Below, piece after piece: positions 7,107 through 13,776 of a stretch of DNA of 16,585 bases. The translations under genes and the position numbers were made by a program. The notes under the pieces were generated by a model, which searched no databases, had not been told where the DNA came from, and worked only from the letters and a program-made list of their open reading frames with translations. Position 1 is the first letter of the stretch. The number at the start of each line of letters is the position of its first letter. Source of the DNA: Deltaproteobacteria bacterium (GTDB taxonomy: Bacteria; Desulfobacterota; GWC2-55-46); contig JAKAIQ010000013.1 of assembly GCA_021825035.1 (NCBI GenBank), positions 1 to 16,585 on the forward strand. The letters run 5' to 3'.

Positions 7107-8369
7107 TCAGGCCGGCGGCTCCAGCTTTTTTATGCGCATGGCGTCGAGGATTATCTTTTCGTAGAAAGGTTCGCTTATGCCCTTTTTCATCTTCCTTATG
7201 AAATAGCTCTCGAAGGCGACCTTGGCCAGGCGAACCCATCTGCCCTTCTTCGCCCATGTGACGTTGCGCGGCGGGACCTGAGGCAGGGCCACGAAGGCTA
7301 TGCCGGTATTCCCCATGTCCGCGAGGCAAATGGCGTTCCAGGTCGCCCTTGCGGAGACCGGCGCGCCTTTGATGTCCGCCTCTATGTTACGGACGGTTGC
7401 GGTTACCATCGACTCGATCATATAGCCGGTCTTAGGCACCCCTGTCGGCACCGGGGTGGCCTCAAGCGGCGCTATGGCGATACACACGCCTACCGAATAG
7501 ATATTTTTGTACTTCGGGCTTCTCTGGAACTCGTCCACAATAACGAAGCCCCTTGGGTTGCAAAGTCCCTCGACCCGAGCTACCGCATCCACGCCCTTGA
7601 AGGCCGGTATTATCATGGCGTATTTGCAGGGTATGGCCTTCTCGCCCTCATTGAGGACGTCTATTATTATCTTATCCTCCTCGATCTTTTTTATCTTCGC
7701 ATTCGTGTGCCAGCCTATGTGCCTTTCCCTCAACTCGTGCTCAAGGAGCGTCTTGGAGTCGCCGACGCCGGCAAGCCCCATGTGCCCGATATAAGGCTCC
7801 GGGGTTATAAACGTCATCGGGACTTTCTTCCGTATCTTTCTTTTCTTCAAATCGGCGTCGAGTATGAAGCTGAACTCATAGGCCGGGCCGAAGCACGAGG
7901 CTCCCTGGGCCGCGCCGACCACGATGGGTCCCGGGTTCTCGACGAACTTAAGGTACTTCTCGTAACCCCTTTCGGCGTGGTCGACCGTGCATACGGAGAC
8001 GGTATTACCGGCAGGGCCGAAGCCCTCTATATCATCGAAGGCGAGCTTAGGCCCTGTGGCTATCACGAGATAATCGTAGGGCACGGCCGTGCCAGCGCCT
8101 GTTATGACCTCGTTTTTCCCGGGGTCTATCGTCCGCGCGCCTCCGGGGATGAACCCGATGCCCTTTCTTTCAAGATAGGGCCGCAACGGAAAGCTGATGT
8201 CCTTTCGGGTCCTCCAGCCTACGGCGACCCAGACGTTTGAGGGGACGAAATGGAAGTCTTCGACATCGGAAATGACCGTCACCTCGTGCTCTCTACCGAG
8301 GGCGTCCTTCATTTCATATGCCGCCGGAAGCCCGCCGGTGGACGCGCCTATAATGATCACCTTCGCCAT
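7107..8369 (-). CDS. sqr: Sulfide:quinone oxidoreductase (type I-like, three-cysteine)
   Basis: A 420-residue FAD flavoprotein predicted to oxidise sulfide to sulfane sulfur or polysulfide and pass electrons to the quinone pool at the membrane surface. The N-terminal FAD site is IIIGASTGGLPAAYEM (6-20), with Ser-Thr where GxGxxG usually has another Gly. The second dinucleotide-fold signature is DYLVIATGP near 99-107. Three cysteines sit where the catalytic triad of Acidithiobacillus-type SQR is expected: C127 (VCTVDHAE), C159 (GASCFGPAYEF) and C348 (NAICLADMG). TGVPKTGYMIE (309-319) and the C-terminal segment with VAFESYF and EPFYEK (about 384-404) also fit; this end is usually the membrane anchor. 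GGGGGTG precedes the ATG. Transcription runs arsR, DUF2892, sqr; the gap before sqr is 150 bases. Confidence 0.9.
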   Translation of the reverse strand: MAKVIIIGASTGGLPAAYEMKDALGREHEVTVISDVEDFHFVPSNVWVAVGWRTRKDISFPLRPYLERKGIGFIPGGARTIDPGKNEVITGAGTAVPYDYLVIATGPKLAFDDIEGFGPAGNTVSVCTVDHAERGYEKYLKFVENPGPIVVGAAQGASCFGPAYEFSFILDADLKKRKIRKKVPMTFITPEPYIGHMGLAGVGDSKTLLEHELRERHIGWHTNAKIKKIEEDKIIIDVLNEGEKAIPCKYAMIIPAFKGVDAVARVEGLCNPRGFVIVDEFQRSPKYKNIYSVGVCIAIAPLEATPVPTGVPKTGYMIESMVTATVRNIEADIKGAPVSARATWNAICLADMGNTGIAFVALPQVPPRNVTWAKKGRWVRLAKVAFESYFIRKMKKGISEPFYEKIILDAMRIKKLEPPA

Positions 8370-8519
8370 ATGCCACCCCCTGTCATATTGTTAGATGCCC
8401 TCGCTATCCCTGGTTTCGCCGGGGAGCGCTGAGCGACGCCCTGCGCGCTCGGCTGCCCTTGATTTCAGGACTCAAACAGGGTGAAAGCGGTGGAAGAGCG
8501 GGACGGAAAGGGGCCTGGC

Positions 8520-8726
8520 TTACGTCCGCGCCTCGCAGCAGCCCTTTACCCCGAATGCCCGCAGCAACGCCATCATCGGGCACCAGTTCGTGAAAAAGGA
8601 CTGCATGAGGTTGAGCCCGACAAAGCCCGTGAAAAGGAGCCAGTACCCGGACTGCACCCTCGAAAGAACAAGAGACCCGATGATGAATATCCCTGCCATG
8701 AGCCTTAGATACCTTTCGACGGTCAT
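8520..8726 (-). CDS. Small DUF2892 inner-membrane protein
   Basis: A 68-residue protein with two hydrophobic segments (about 9-22 and 28-45) joined by a short turn, and a C-terminal tail with cysteines (NWCPMMALLRAFGVKGCCE). The pattern fits DUF2892 (YgaP-type transmembrane domain), which often stands next to or fused with rhodanese domains and ArsR-type sulfur regulators. I start it at ATG 8726: AGGAGG is then 8 bases upstream, whereas the ATG at 8732 would leave only 2 bases. It lies 49 bases after arsR and before sqr. It may help anchor or pass persulfide at the membrane; that is inference from context. The unusual Cys-Cys pair at the end is worth noting. Confidence 0.85.
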   Translation of the reverse strand: MTVERYLRLMAGIFIIGSLVLSRVQSGYWLLFTGFVGLNLMQSFFTNWCPMMALLRAFGVKGCCEART

Positions 8727-8775
8727 GATCATATCCTCCTTTGACGCTCCGGCGAGTGTCCGAGACCCGTAACGT

Positions 8776-9096
8776 CTATTTTATGCGCCTGGCCATCCTC
8801 TGCGTGTCCTCGAGCTGCTCCATCAGGACGGCCTTCATCAGGGCGCAGGCGTCGATTATCTTCGGATTGTTTATCCGGTAGAATATATTCACTCCCTCCC
8901 GCCGGGAAATTACGATCTTGCGCTGCCGCAGGATGGAGAGGTGCTGCGAGACGTTTGCCTTCGTTATGCCGAGCCTGCCGACGAGGTCGCCCACGGAAAG
9001 TTCCCCGTCTTTCAGGGCGGCTATGATCTCCAGCCTCTTCGGGTTCGCCAGCGTCTTGCAGATCTCGGCCTGCAACTCGAAAACTTCCTTCTTCAT
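8776..9096 (-). CDS. ArsR-family transcriptional regulator, likely sulfide/persulfide-responsive
   Basis: This is a 106-residue winged-helix repressor. The helix-turn-helix is about 33-60 (SVGDLVGRLGITKANVSQHL, then SILRQRK), followed by a beta wing (ISRREGVNIFYRI). It lacks the CxC of arsenic sensors. It has exactly two cysteines: Cys13 before the LANPKRLEII helix and Cys84 in the last helix (DACALMK). Dithiol persulfide sensors of the SqrR/BigR group also have one Cys in the N-terminal region and one in the last helix, about 66 apart (71 here), so a switch by disulfide or polysulfide bridging is plausible. It is first in a run with DUF2892 and sqr. A TTGACT/AATAAT promoter and an inverted repeat cover its start. 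No Shine-Dalgarno precedes the ATG. Confidence 0.88.
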   Translation of the reverse strand: MKKEVFELQAEICKTLANPKRLEIIAALKDGELSVGDLVGRLGITKANVSQHLSILRQRKIVISRREGVNIFYRINNPKIIDACALMKAVLMEQLEDTQRMARRIK

Positions 9097-9117
9097 ATTT
9101 TCATTATTGCGAAATAT
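9095..9117. promoter_or_regulatory. Candidate ArsR-family operator
   Basis: The inverted repeat ATATTTTC (9095-9102) - 8 bases - GAAATAT (9111-9117) has perfect TTTC/GAAA cores with 8 bases between. Its centre is the AATAAT -10 box of arsR. The geometry equals the ATTC-N8-GAAT operators described for SqrR. A bound repressor would block arsR and the genes behind it. Confidence 0.5.
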
Positions 9118-9131
9118 CGAAACATAGTCAA
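9103..9131 (-). promoter_or_regulatory. Promoter of the arsR-DUF2892-sqr operon
   Basis: On the minus strand there is TTGACT (9126-9131), a 17-base spacer and AATAAT (9103-9108), 5 of 6 in each box. A start point about 7 bases downstream falls at 9096, the A of the arsR ATG, which predicts a leaderless message. Confidence 0.6.
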
Positions 9132-9153
9132 GGGAAAACGGACGCCCCGGCGG

Positions 9154-9186
9154 TTGACAGCGGGCTTTTCCATGATAGCCTATATG
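9154..9186 (+). promoter_or_regulatory. Candidate promoter region of tpx
   Basis: TTGACA (9154-9159) is a perfect -35. The -10 is unclear: TAGCCT at 9176-9181 (16-base spacer) or TATATG at 9181-9186 (21-base spacer). It starts about 23 bases from the arsR -35 and points the other way. Confidence 0.35.
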
Positions 9187-9258
9187 CCGGAGCCATATTT
9201 CGAGGAGTCCGTCAAAGGCCGCGTCAGCGGCATGAACCGGACCAAAGGAGGCGTCATT

Positions 9259-9780
9259 ATGGAAAGAAAAGGGGTTGTGACATTCAAATCCCGGCCGGTC
9301 ACGCTCATCGGGACCGGGCTGGAAATAGGAAGCCGGGCGCCGGAATTTTCGGTGATCGACAGGGACTTGAAGGAAATGGCCCTCAGGGACTTCAAGGGCA
9401 AGGCCAAGCTCATAAGCGTCGCGGTCTCGCTCGACACGCCGGTCTGCGACGCCCAGGCCCGCAGGTTCAACGAAGAGGCGGCCCGGCTCCCGGAGCAGAT
9501 CGTCGTCATGAACGTCACTATGGACCTTCCCTTCGCCATAGGCAGGTTCTGCTCGACCGCCGGCATAGAGAGGATAAAGACGCTCTCGGATTACAGGGAC
9601 GCCTCGTTCGGCATGGCCTTCGGGGTTCTCATAAAGGAGTTCAGGCTCCTCGCCCGCGCGATATTCCTCCTCGACCGTGACAACGTCCTGCGGTACTCGG
9701 AGATCGTGCCGGAGGTAACGGGACAGGTGAACTTCGAGAAGGCGCTGTCAGAGGCCAAAAAGCTCATGGCCGGGGCTTAG
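9259..9780 (+). CDS. tpx: Thiol peroxidase Tpx (atypical 2-Cys peroxiredoxin)
   Basis: A 173-residue soluble enzyme (E. coli Tpx has 168) that reduces hydrogen peroxide and organic peroxides with thioredoxin. Family signs: GSRAPEF near 24-30; the peroxidatic Cys63 in LDTPVCDAQ with Thr60; the resolving Cys98 in LPFAIGRFCSTAG; then TLSDYRDASFG. Two cysteines 35 apart with this context are diagnostic for Tpx. The long open frame runs upstream to 8941, but AAAGGAGG lies 7 bases before the ATG at 9259 and homology begins there. It is divergent from arsR, next to a sulfide oxidation operon. Peroxiredoxins may also reduce persulfides or polysulfides, so a functional link is possible but unproven. 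Confidence 0.94.
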   Translation: MERKGVVTFKSRPVTLIGTGLEIGSRAPEFSVIDRDLKEMALRDFKGKAKLISVAVSLDTPVCDAQARRFNEEAARLPEQIVVMNVTMDLPFAIGRFCSTAGIERIKTLSDYRDASFGMAFGVLIKEFRLLARAIFLLDRDNVLRYSEIVPEVTGQVNFEKALSEAKKLMAGA

Positions 9781-9806
9781 GGGCGGGCTCACGGGGCCGT
9801 TCTTTT

Positions 9807-9831
9807 GCCGCCGGCCCGGACGCCCGGCGGC
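9807..9831. repeat. GC hairpin between the convergent tpx and aldo/keto reductase genes
   Basis: GCCGCCGG (9807-9814) and CCGGCGGC (9824-9831) form an 8-base stem with a 9-base loop, lying between the two stop codons. There is no T-run after it on either strand, so it may only weakly end transcription. Confidence 0.35.
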
Positions 9832-9835
9832 CGCG

Positions 9836-10708
9836 TCAGGGCTTGTAGAACATCAAATCCCTTGCGTACGGCGCGACTATCTGGTTGAGCCTTTGCACCT
9901 CTTTATGCTTCAGGGGAATGAAGTTGGAGGCGATATAGGCGTTCTCCTTGACGTGGTCGGGATTGTCGCACCCGATGACGCCTATGGAGACAGGCATCGA
10001 AAGCGCGTAGCAGAAAAGGAGCTTTTTCGGGGCGTTCCAGTTGCCCCTTAAATAGAGCTTCATTCCCATGACGCCTATGTCCTTCGCGCCGGCTATGGGC
10101 ACTATCTCTTCGATGAAGCATCTGTAGTGCGGCTCGGCCGGGTTTACGGGTATGAGCACCGTGTCGAAGTCGAAGGTCTCAAGGCACTTCTTTATGACGG
10201 CCGGGTCTTGGTGGCCCGTAACCCCGATAAACCTCACGAGCCCTTTTTCCTTCGCCTCCACGAAGGCCTCCATTGCGCCGCCCGGCGCGAATATTTGCTC
10301 GACGTCCTCATCCGTCCTCACGTCGTGGACCATCCACAGGTCGAGATGCCCTGTTTTCAGGCTCGACAGCGACTGCCGGAGATGAGCGAGCGCGCCCTCC
10401 TTATCCCTTGCGTGGGATTTGCTCGCAAGAAATACCCCGTCCCTTTTCCCCTTGAGCGCGTTCCCGTAATAGGCCTCGCTTCCGGAATACGCGTTGGCCG
10501 ATTCAAAATAATTGACCCCCAGGTCGAGGGCCGCATGGATGACGTCGGCGGCCTCCCTGTCCTTCCCCTCGCTCCGGAGCACCCCTTCTCCGCCGAGCCC
10601 GAATATAGTCACCTCGGCGTTCGTCCTGCCGAGCCTCCTTTTGGGTATCGGCCTTTCAAGGGGCTTGTCGAGATGGTTGTCCGGCGTAAGCTCAAAGGGG
10701 TTGACCAT
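9836..10708 (-). CDS. Aldo/keto reductase family protein
   Basis: A 290-residue NAD(P)H-dependent oxidoreductase with a predicted TIM barrel; the substrate is unknown. Signs, numbered from the chosen ATG: RRLGRTNAEVTIFGLGG (about 24-40), the tetrad region YFESANAYSGSE near 67-78 (Tyr74), Lys97 in ASKSHA, His128 in DLWMVHD, FIGVTGH and the cofactor-binding SIGVIGCDNPDHV segment near the end. Where most aldo/keto reductases have Asp in the fDTA motif this protein has Glu (FESA, Glu69). The ATG at 10708 gives 290 residues; an in-frame TTG at 10732 gives 298. Neither has a strong ribosome site. It stands alone between tpx and the small ORF at 10827. It lacks a C-terminal ferredoxin-like extension. 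Confidence 0.88.
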   Translation of the reverse strand: MVNPFELTPDNHLDKPLERPIPKRRLGRTNAEVTIFGLGGEGVLRSEGKDREAADVIHAALDLGVNYFESANAYSGSEAYYGNALKGKRDGVFLASKSHARDKEGALAHLRQSLSSLKTGHLDLWMVHDVRTDEDVEQIFAPGGAMEAFVEAKEKGLVRFIGVTGHQDPAVIKKCLETFDFDTVLIPVNPAEPHYRCFIEEIVPIAGAKDIGVMGMKLYLRGNWNAPKKLLFCYALSMPVSIGVIGCDNPDHVKENAYIASNFIPLKHKEVQRLNQIVAPYARDLMFYKP

Positions 10709-10826
10709 AAGGTTTATGTTCCAGCCTTTCAAATGTTTTTAAGCCGCGAGCGGCGGCGCGGCCGGCTGCTCCCGGCGAGCGCTCCCCACTTCAGCCCTGT
10801 GCCATACTATCATAAAATAGCCGAAC

Positions 10827-11141
10827 ATGGGAAGGAATGATGACCCGGTATCGGCGATGCTCAAAAGAAGGGGCATCAGCGTCCTTTCGCACGACCCTGC
10901 CGGGCATCGGAGGATGCAGGACAAGATAGCCCCCTTCTTCGAGAGCGCGGTCGCCGGGATCGGGCTTCATGCCGGAAGGCTCCGCGACGAGGCCTTCTCC
11001 ATGGAAGACAGGGTCTTCATAACCGACGGCTTCCCGGATATGGCGGCCGGCATCGGGGCGGCGTCGAGCGGCATCCCCGCGCAAAGGGGTTCCTGGAGCA
11101 GGCGCGGCCGGGATTCGCTGGCAAATCGGATGCGCGCGTGA
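10827..11141 (+). CDS. Small hypothetical protein (104 residues)
   Basis: I do not recognise this product. Codon use matches the neighbours (third positions mostly G or C, AGG for Arg, ATA for Ile) over most of its length, which argues that it is coding. It has no signal peptide, no membrane segment and no cysteine. The stretch HRRMQDKIAPFFESAVAGIG looks helical. The last 20 residues are basic and less gene-like. No ribosome site precedes the ATG, which weakens the call. It ends 45 bases before the ferritin-like/response-regulator gene on the same strand, so it may be co-transcribed with it. An opposite-strand open frame (10791-11174) covers the same bases and looks like a shadow. Confidence 0.45.
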   Translation: MGRNDDPVSAMLKRRGISVLSHDPAGHRRMQDKIAPFFESAVAGIGLHAGRLRDEAFSMEDRVFITDGFPDMAAGIGAASSGIPAQRGSWSRRGRDSLANRMRA

Positions 11142-11186
11142 TAATATGTAATATACTTGCCCCTGGCCGGGCAACCGGACACCATC

Positions 11187-12044
11187 ATGAAAGACATCAT
11201 CGACTGGCTTATACGCGTCGAGGGAATGGCGATGCGGTTTTATGACGACGCCTCTCGCCTGTTCGCGGCGGACAAAGACCTCTCCGGGCTTTTAATGGAG
11301 CTTTCCGGGAATGAAAAGCTCCATTACGAGGCAGTAATGGGCGCTTACGAGCTCGTAAAAGAGAAAGACCATCCACCGCACATAATCCTGGACAGTGAAA
11401 CGAGGCAAAGCATCGAGAGCTTCGTCCTTGAGTGCGCGAGAAAGCTCGGCTCCGGGCTGCTTACGGGCGAAGAGCTGATGGACGCGATAATAACGCTCGA
11501 AACCTCGGAGATAAACGGGCTGTTCCTTTATGTGATGAACTCCCTTAAGAAGAGGCCGGGGAGACCTCTCGCGGCCTCGCTCGATCTCGAGGAGCACATG
11601 GAGCGCATACGAAAGTTCGTCCGCTCGCGCCCGGAATTCACGAACTTTCGCGAAAGGGTGGATCGCCTGCCGGACGCTACGAGAAAGAACCTCCTCGTCG
11701 TCGATGACGAGGAGGCGGTGGCCAACGCCTTCAATATCATTCTAAAGGACCAGGGGAACGTCTTTGTCGCGTCGAACGGGAAGGAGGCCCTCGAGCTTGT
11801 ATCCGAGAGGGATTTTGCCGCAATCGTTACGGACATCGACATGCCCGCGATGAACGGGATTGAGTTCTATAACGAGGCCACGAGGCAGTTCCCGCCCCTG
11901 AAAAGCAGGTTCGTCTTTCTCAGCGGAGCCTACAACGTCGCCGCGCATGAGTTCATGAGGCTCCATTCCCTCAAATTCCTCGACAAGCCCGCATCGATAA
12001 AGGACATCCGGCGGTCCGTAGCCGAAATAATAGAGGCGCGCTGA
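11187..12044 (+). CDS. Ferritin-like (rubrerythrin-type) domain fused to a response-regulator receiver domain
   Basis: The product has 285 residues in two parts. Residues 1-145 are helical with the spacing of a ferritin-like diiron bundle: Glu12 (RVEGMAMRFYDDA), Glu43 and His46 (NEKLHYEAV), Glu105 and Glu108 (TLETSEI), then Glu136 with His137 and Glu139 (LEEHMERI). Residues about 167-285 are a CheY-like receiver: Asp173/Asp174 (VVDDEE), phosphoacceptor Asp216 (VTDIDMP), Ser246 (FLSGAYN) and Lys267 (FLDKP), all key residues present. There is no DNA-binding or catalytic output domain, so the ferritin-like part would be the partner of the receiver. I start it at ATG 11187, where the first helix begins; the frame extends to TTG 11157. 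No clear ribosome site. No histidine kinase is adjacent. Confidence 0.82.
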   Translation: MKDIIDWLIRVEGMAMRFYDDASRLFAADKDLSGLLMELSGNEKLHYEAVMGAYELVKEKDHPPHIILDSETRQSIESFVLECARKLGSGLLTGEELMDAIITLETSEINGLFLYVMNSLKKRPGRPLAASLDLEEHMERIRKFVRSRPEFTNFRERVDRLPDATRKNLLVVDDEEAVANAFNIILKDQGNVFVASNGKEALELVSERDFAAIVTDIDMPAMNGIEFYNEATRQFPPLKSRFVFLSGAYNVAAHEFMRLHSLKFLDKPASIKDIRRSVAEIIEAR

Positions 12045-12155
12045 ATCGGTTGCGCCGCGCTACGGCCCATCCGGTTTTGCGTTCGCAGGCGGACACGTTC
12101 ATCGCGGGATTATGGCGGCTTTCGGAACGGTTGGTCAAGGCCCCGGATATGCGAA

Positions 12156-13694
12156 TCAGAGCGGCGGCTTCGCCTTCCACCGCAAGACAGGCTCTCTTGC
12201 GGCTTTGGTCTCATCGACCCTTCCGACCCTGGTGTTCGCTGGGGCGTTTTTGAGGAGCTCAGGGGCGTTTCTGGCCTCATCGGCGATATTCTTCATCGCC
12301 TCGATGAACCTGTCGAGCGTTTCGAGCGTCTCCGTCTCGGTCGGCTCGATCATTATCGCGCCGGGCACGACGAGCGGGAAGTATACGGTGGGCGGGTGAT
12401 AGCCGTAGTCGATGAGCCTCTTTGCGATGTCCATCGTGGATACGCCGTTCGGCTGTTGCACTTTGTCCGAAAAGACGCACTCGTGCATGCAGGGCCTGTC
12501 AAAGGGCAGGTCGAACGTGCCCTTGAGCCTTTCTTTTATATAATTAGCGTTGAGTATGGCGGCCTCGGCGGCCCTCTTAAGCCCCTCCGGCCCCATGCGC
12601 CTTATATAGCTGTAAGCCCGCACCATTATGGCGAAGTTGCCGTAAAATGCCTTGAGCCTGCCTATGGATCTGGGCCTCTTGAAGTCGAAAGAGTATTTTT
12701 TGCCTCTCTTCCTGACCCTCGGGACCGGCAGATACGGCTCAAGCGTCTTTCTTACCGCCACCGGGCCGCTCCCGGGCCCGCCCCCGCCGTGGGGCGTTGA
12801 AAAGGTCTTGTGGAGATTCAGCTGAACGACGTCCACTCCAAGGTCTCCGAGCCTTACTATCCCCATGAGGGCGTTCATGTTCGCGCCGTCGCAATAAAGG
12901 AACCCGCCCTTTTTGTGCACGACGTCGGCTATCTCTTTTATGTCAGCCTCGAAAAGCCCGAGCGTGTTGGGGTTCGTAAGCATGACCCCGGCGGTGTCCG
13001 CGTCCATTACGTCCTTTACGGCGTTCGCCGTCAAAGCGCCCCTGCCCTCGGATTTCACCGGGACTACCTTGAAACCCGCGAGGTGCGAACTCGCCGGGTT
13101 TGTGCCGTGGGCCGTATCGGGTATTATTATCTTCGTCCTCGGCTTTCCCCTGTCCTTGAAAAAAGCCGCCATCATCAAAAGCCCGCAAAGCTCGCCCTGC
13201 GCGCCTGCGGAGGGCTGGAGCGTGACGGCGTCCATGCCCGTTATCTCGCACAGGTATTCTTCGAGCTGGAACATCAGCTCAAGGGCGCCCTGCGAAAGCT
13301 CCTCGCCCTGGTAGGGATGAAGCCTCGAGAAGCCCGGAAGAGCGGCTATCTCCTCGTTTATCTTAGGATTGTACTTCATGGTGCAGGAGCCGAGGGGATA
13401 CAGGCCGGAATCCACTCCGAAGTTCCATTGCGAAAGCCGGGTATAGTGGCGGACGACGTCTATCTCGGCCACTTCAGGGAAGCCTCCCATATCGTCCCTC
13501 AAATATTTCCGCGGGATGCTTTTTTCGGCGTCGCAGGCCGGGACGTCGAACCGCGAGGGCGCGACCCCGATCCTGCCTTCGCACGATCTTTCGAATATCA
13601 GCGCCTCGTCGAGGTGGAGGCCTTTTGTGCCGTTTGCCTTCATTTTTTTAATCTTTTCAAGGTCGATTCCTTGCCCCTTGCGCCGCGGCTTCAT
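12156..13694 (-). CDS. gcvPB: Glycine dehydrogenase (decarboxylating) subunit 2 (P-protein, C-terminal half)
   Basis: A 512-residue subunit of the two-part P-protein. With GcvPA it decarboxylates glycine using PLP and moves the aminomethyl group to lipoyl-GcvH. The PLP-binding Lys296 is in QLNLHKTFSTPHGGGGPG. Other signs: GLYPLGSCTMKYNPK (97-111), HPYQGEELSQG (126-136), a SAGAQGE stretch (162-168) and IPDTAHGTNPAS (191-202). The usual family core starts near residue 31 (LIFERS), so the 17-30 residue basic leader is an extension; an in-frame ATG at 13643 would remove 17 residues. Neither start has a strong ribosome site. The C-terminus ends in DETKAAREPVLRWK as in relatives. It is the last gene of the gcv operon, 82 bases after gcvPA. 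Confidence 0.95.
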   Translation of the reverse strand: MKPRRKGQGIDLEKIKKMKANGTKGLHLDEALIFERSCEGRIGVAPSRFDVPACDAEKSIPRKYLRDDMGGFPEVAEIDVVRHYTRLSQWNFGVDSGLYPLGSCTMKYNPKINEEIAALPGFSRLHPYQGEELSQGALELMFQLEEYLCEITGMDAVTLQPSAGAQGELCGLLMMAAFFKDRGKPRTKIIIPDTAHGTNPASSHLAGFKVVPVKSEGRGALTANAVKDVMDADTAGVMLTNPNTLGLFEADIKEIADVVHKKGGFLYCDGANMNALMGIVRLGDLGVDVVQLNLHKTFSTPHGGGGPGSGPVAVRKTLEPYLPVPRVRKRGKKYSFDFKRPRSIGRLKAFYGNFAIMVRAYSYIRRMGPEGLKRAAEAAILNANYIKERLKGTFDLPFDRPCMHECVFSDKVQQPNGVSTMDIAKRLIDYGYHPPTVYFPLVVPGAIMIEPTETETLETLDRFIEAMKNIADEARNAPELLKNAPANTRVGRVDETKAAREPVLRWKAKPPL

Positions 13695-13776
13695 TATGCA
13701 GGTTCCGACGCCCCGCGCCTTGACGCGGGAAGGTTTATTTCAAGAGCCGCCGTTCTTGCCGCGTCGTTCTAATAAT

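Noticed and set aside
7038..8240. 400-codon plus-strand open frame opposite sqr
   Set aside because: It mirrors the sqr coding sequence, whose motifs are unmistakable; the translated frame is Arg/Tyr/Gly-rich and unlike any family.
8941..9258. N-terminal extension of the tpx frame
   Set aside because: It overlaps arsR and its promoter; a good ribosome site and family homology place the tpx start at 9259.
10791..11174. 127-codon minus-strand frame over the small ORF
   Set aside because: Its composition (Pro/Arg/Gly-rich) looks like a shadow; the plus strand has better third-position bias.
12180..12202. CCGCAAGA/TCTTGCGG stem as a terminator for the receiver-fusion gene
   Set aside because: It lies inside the gcvPB coding end and has no proper T-run on either strand; probably chance.
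12810..13772. 320-codon plus-strand open frame opposite gcvPB
   Set aside because: It is a shadow of a well-conserved gcvPB.
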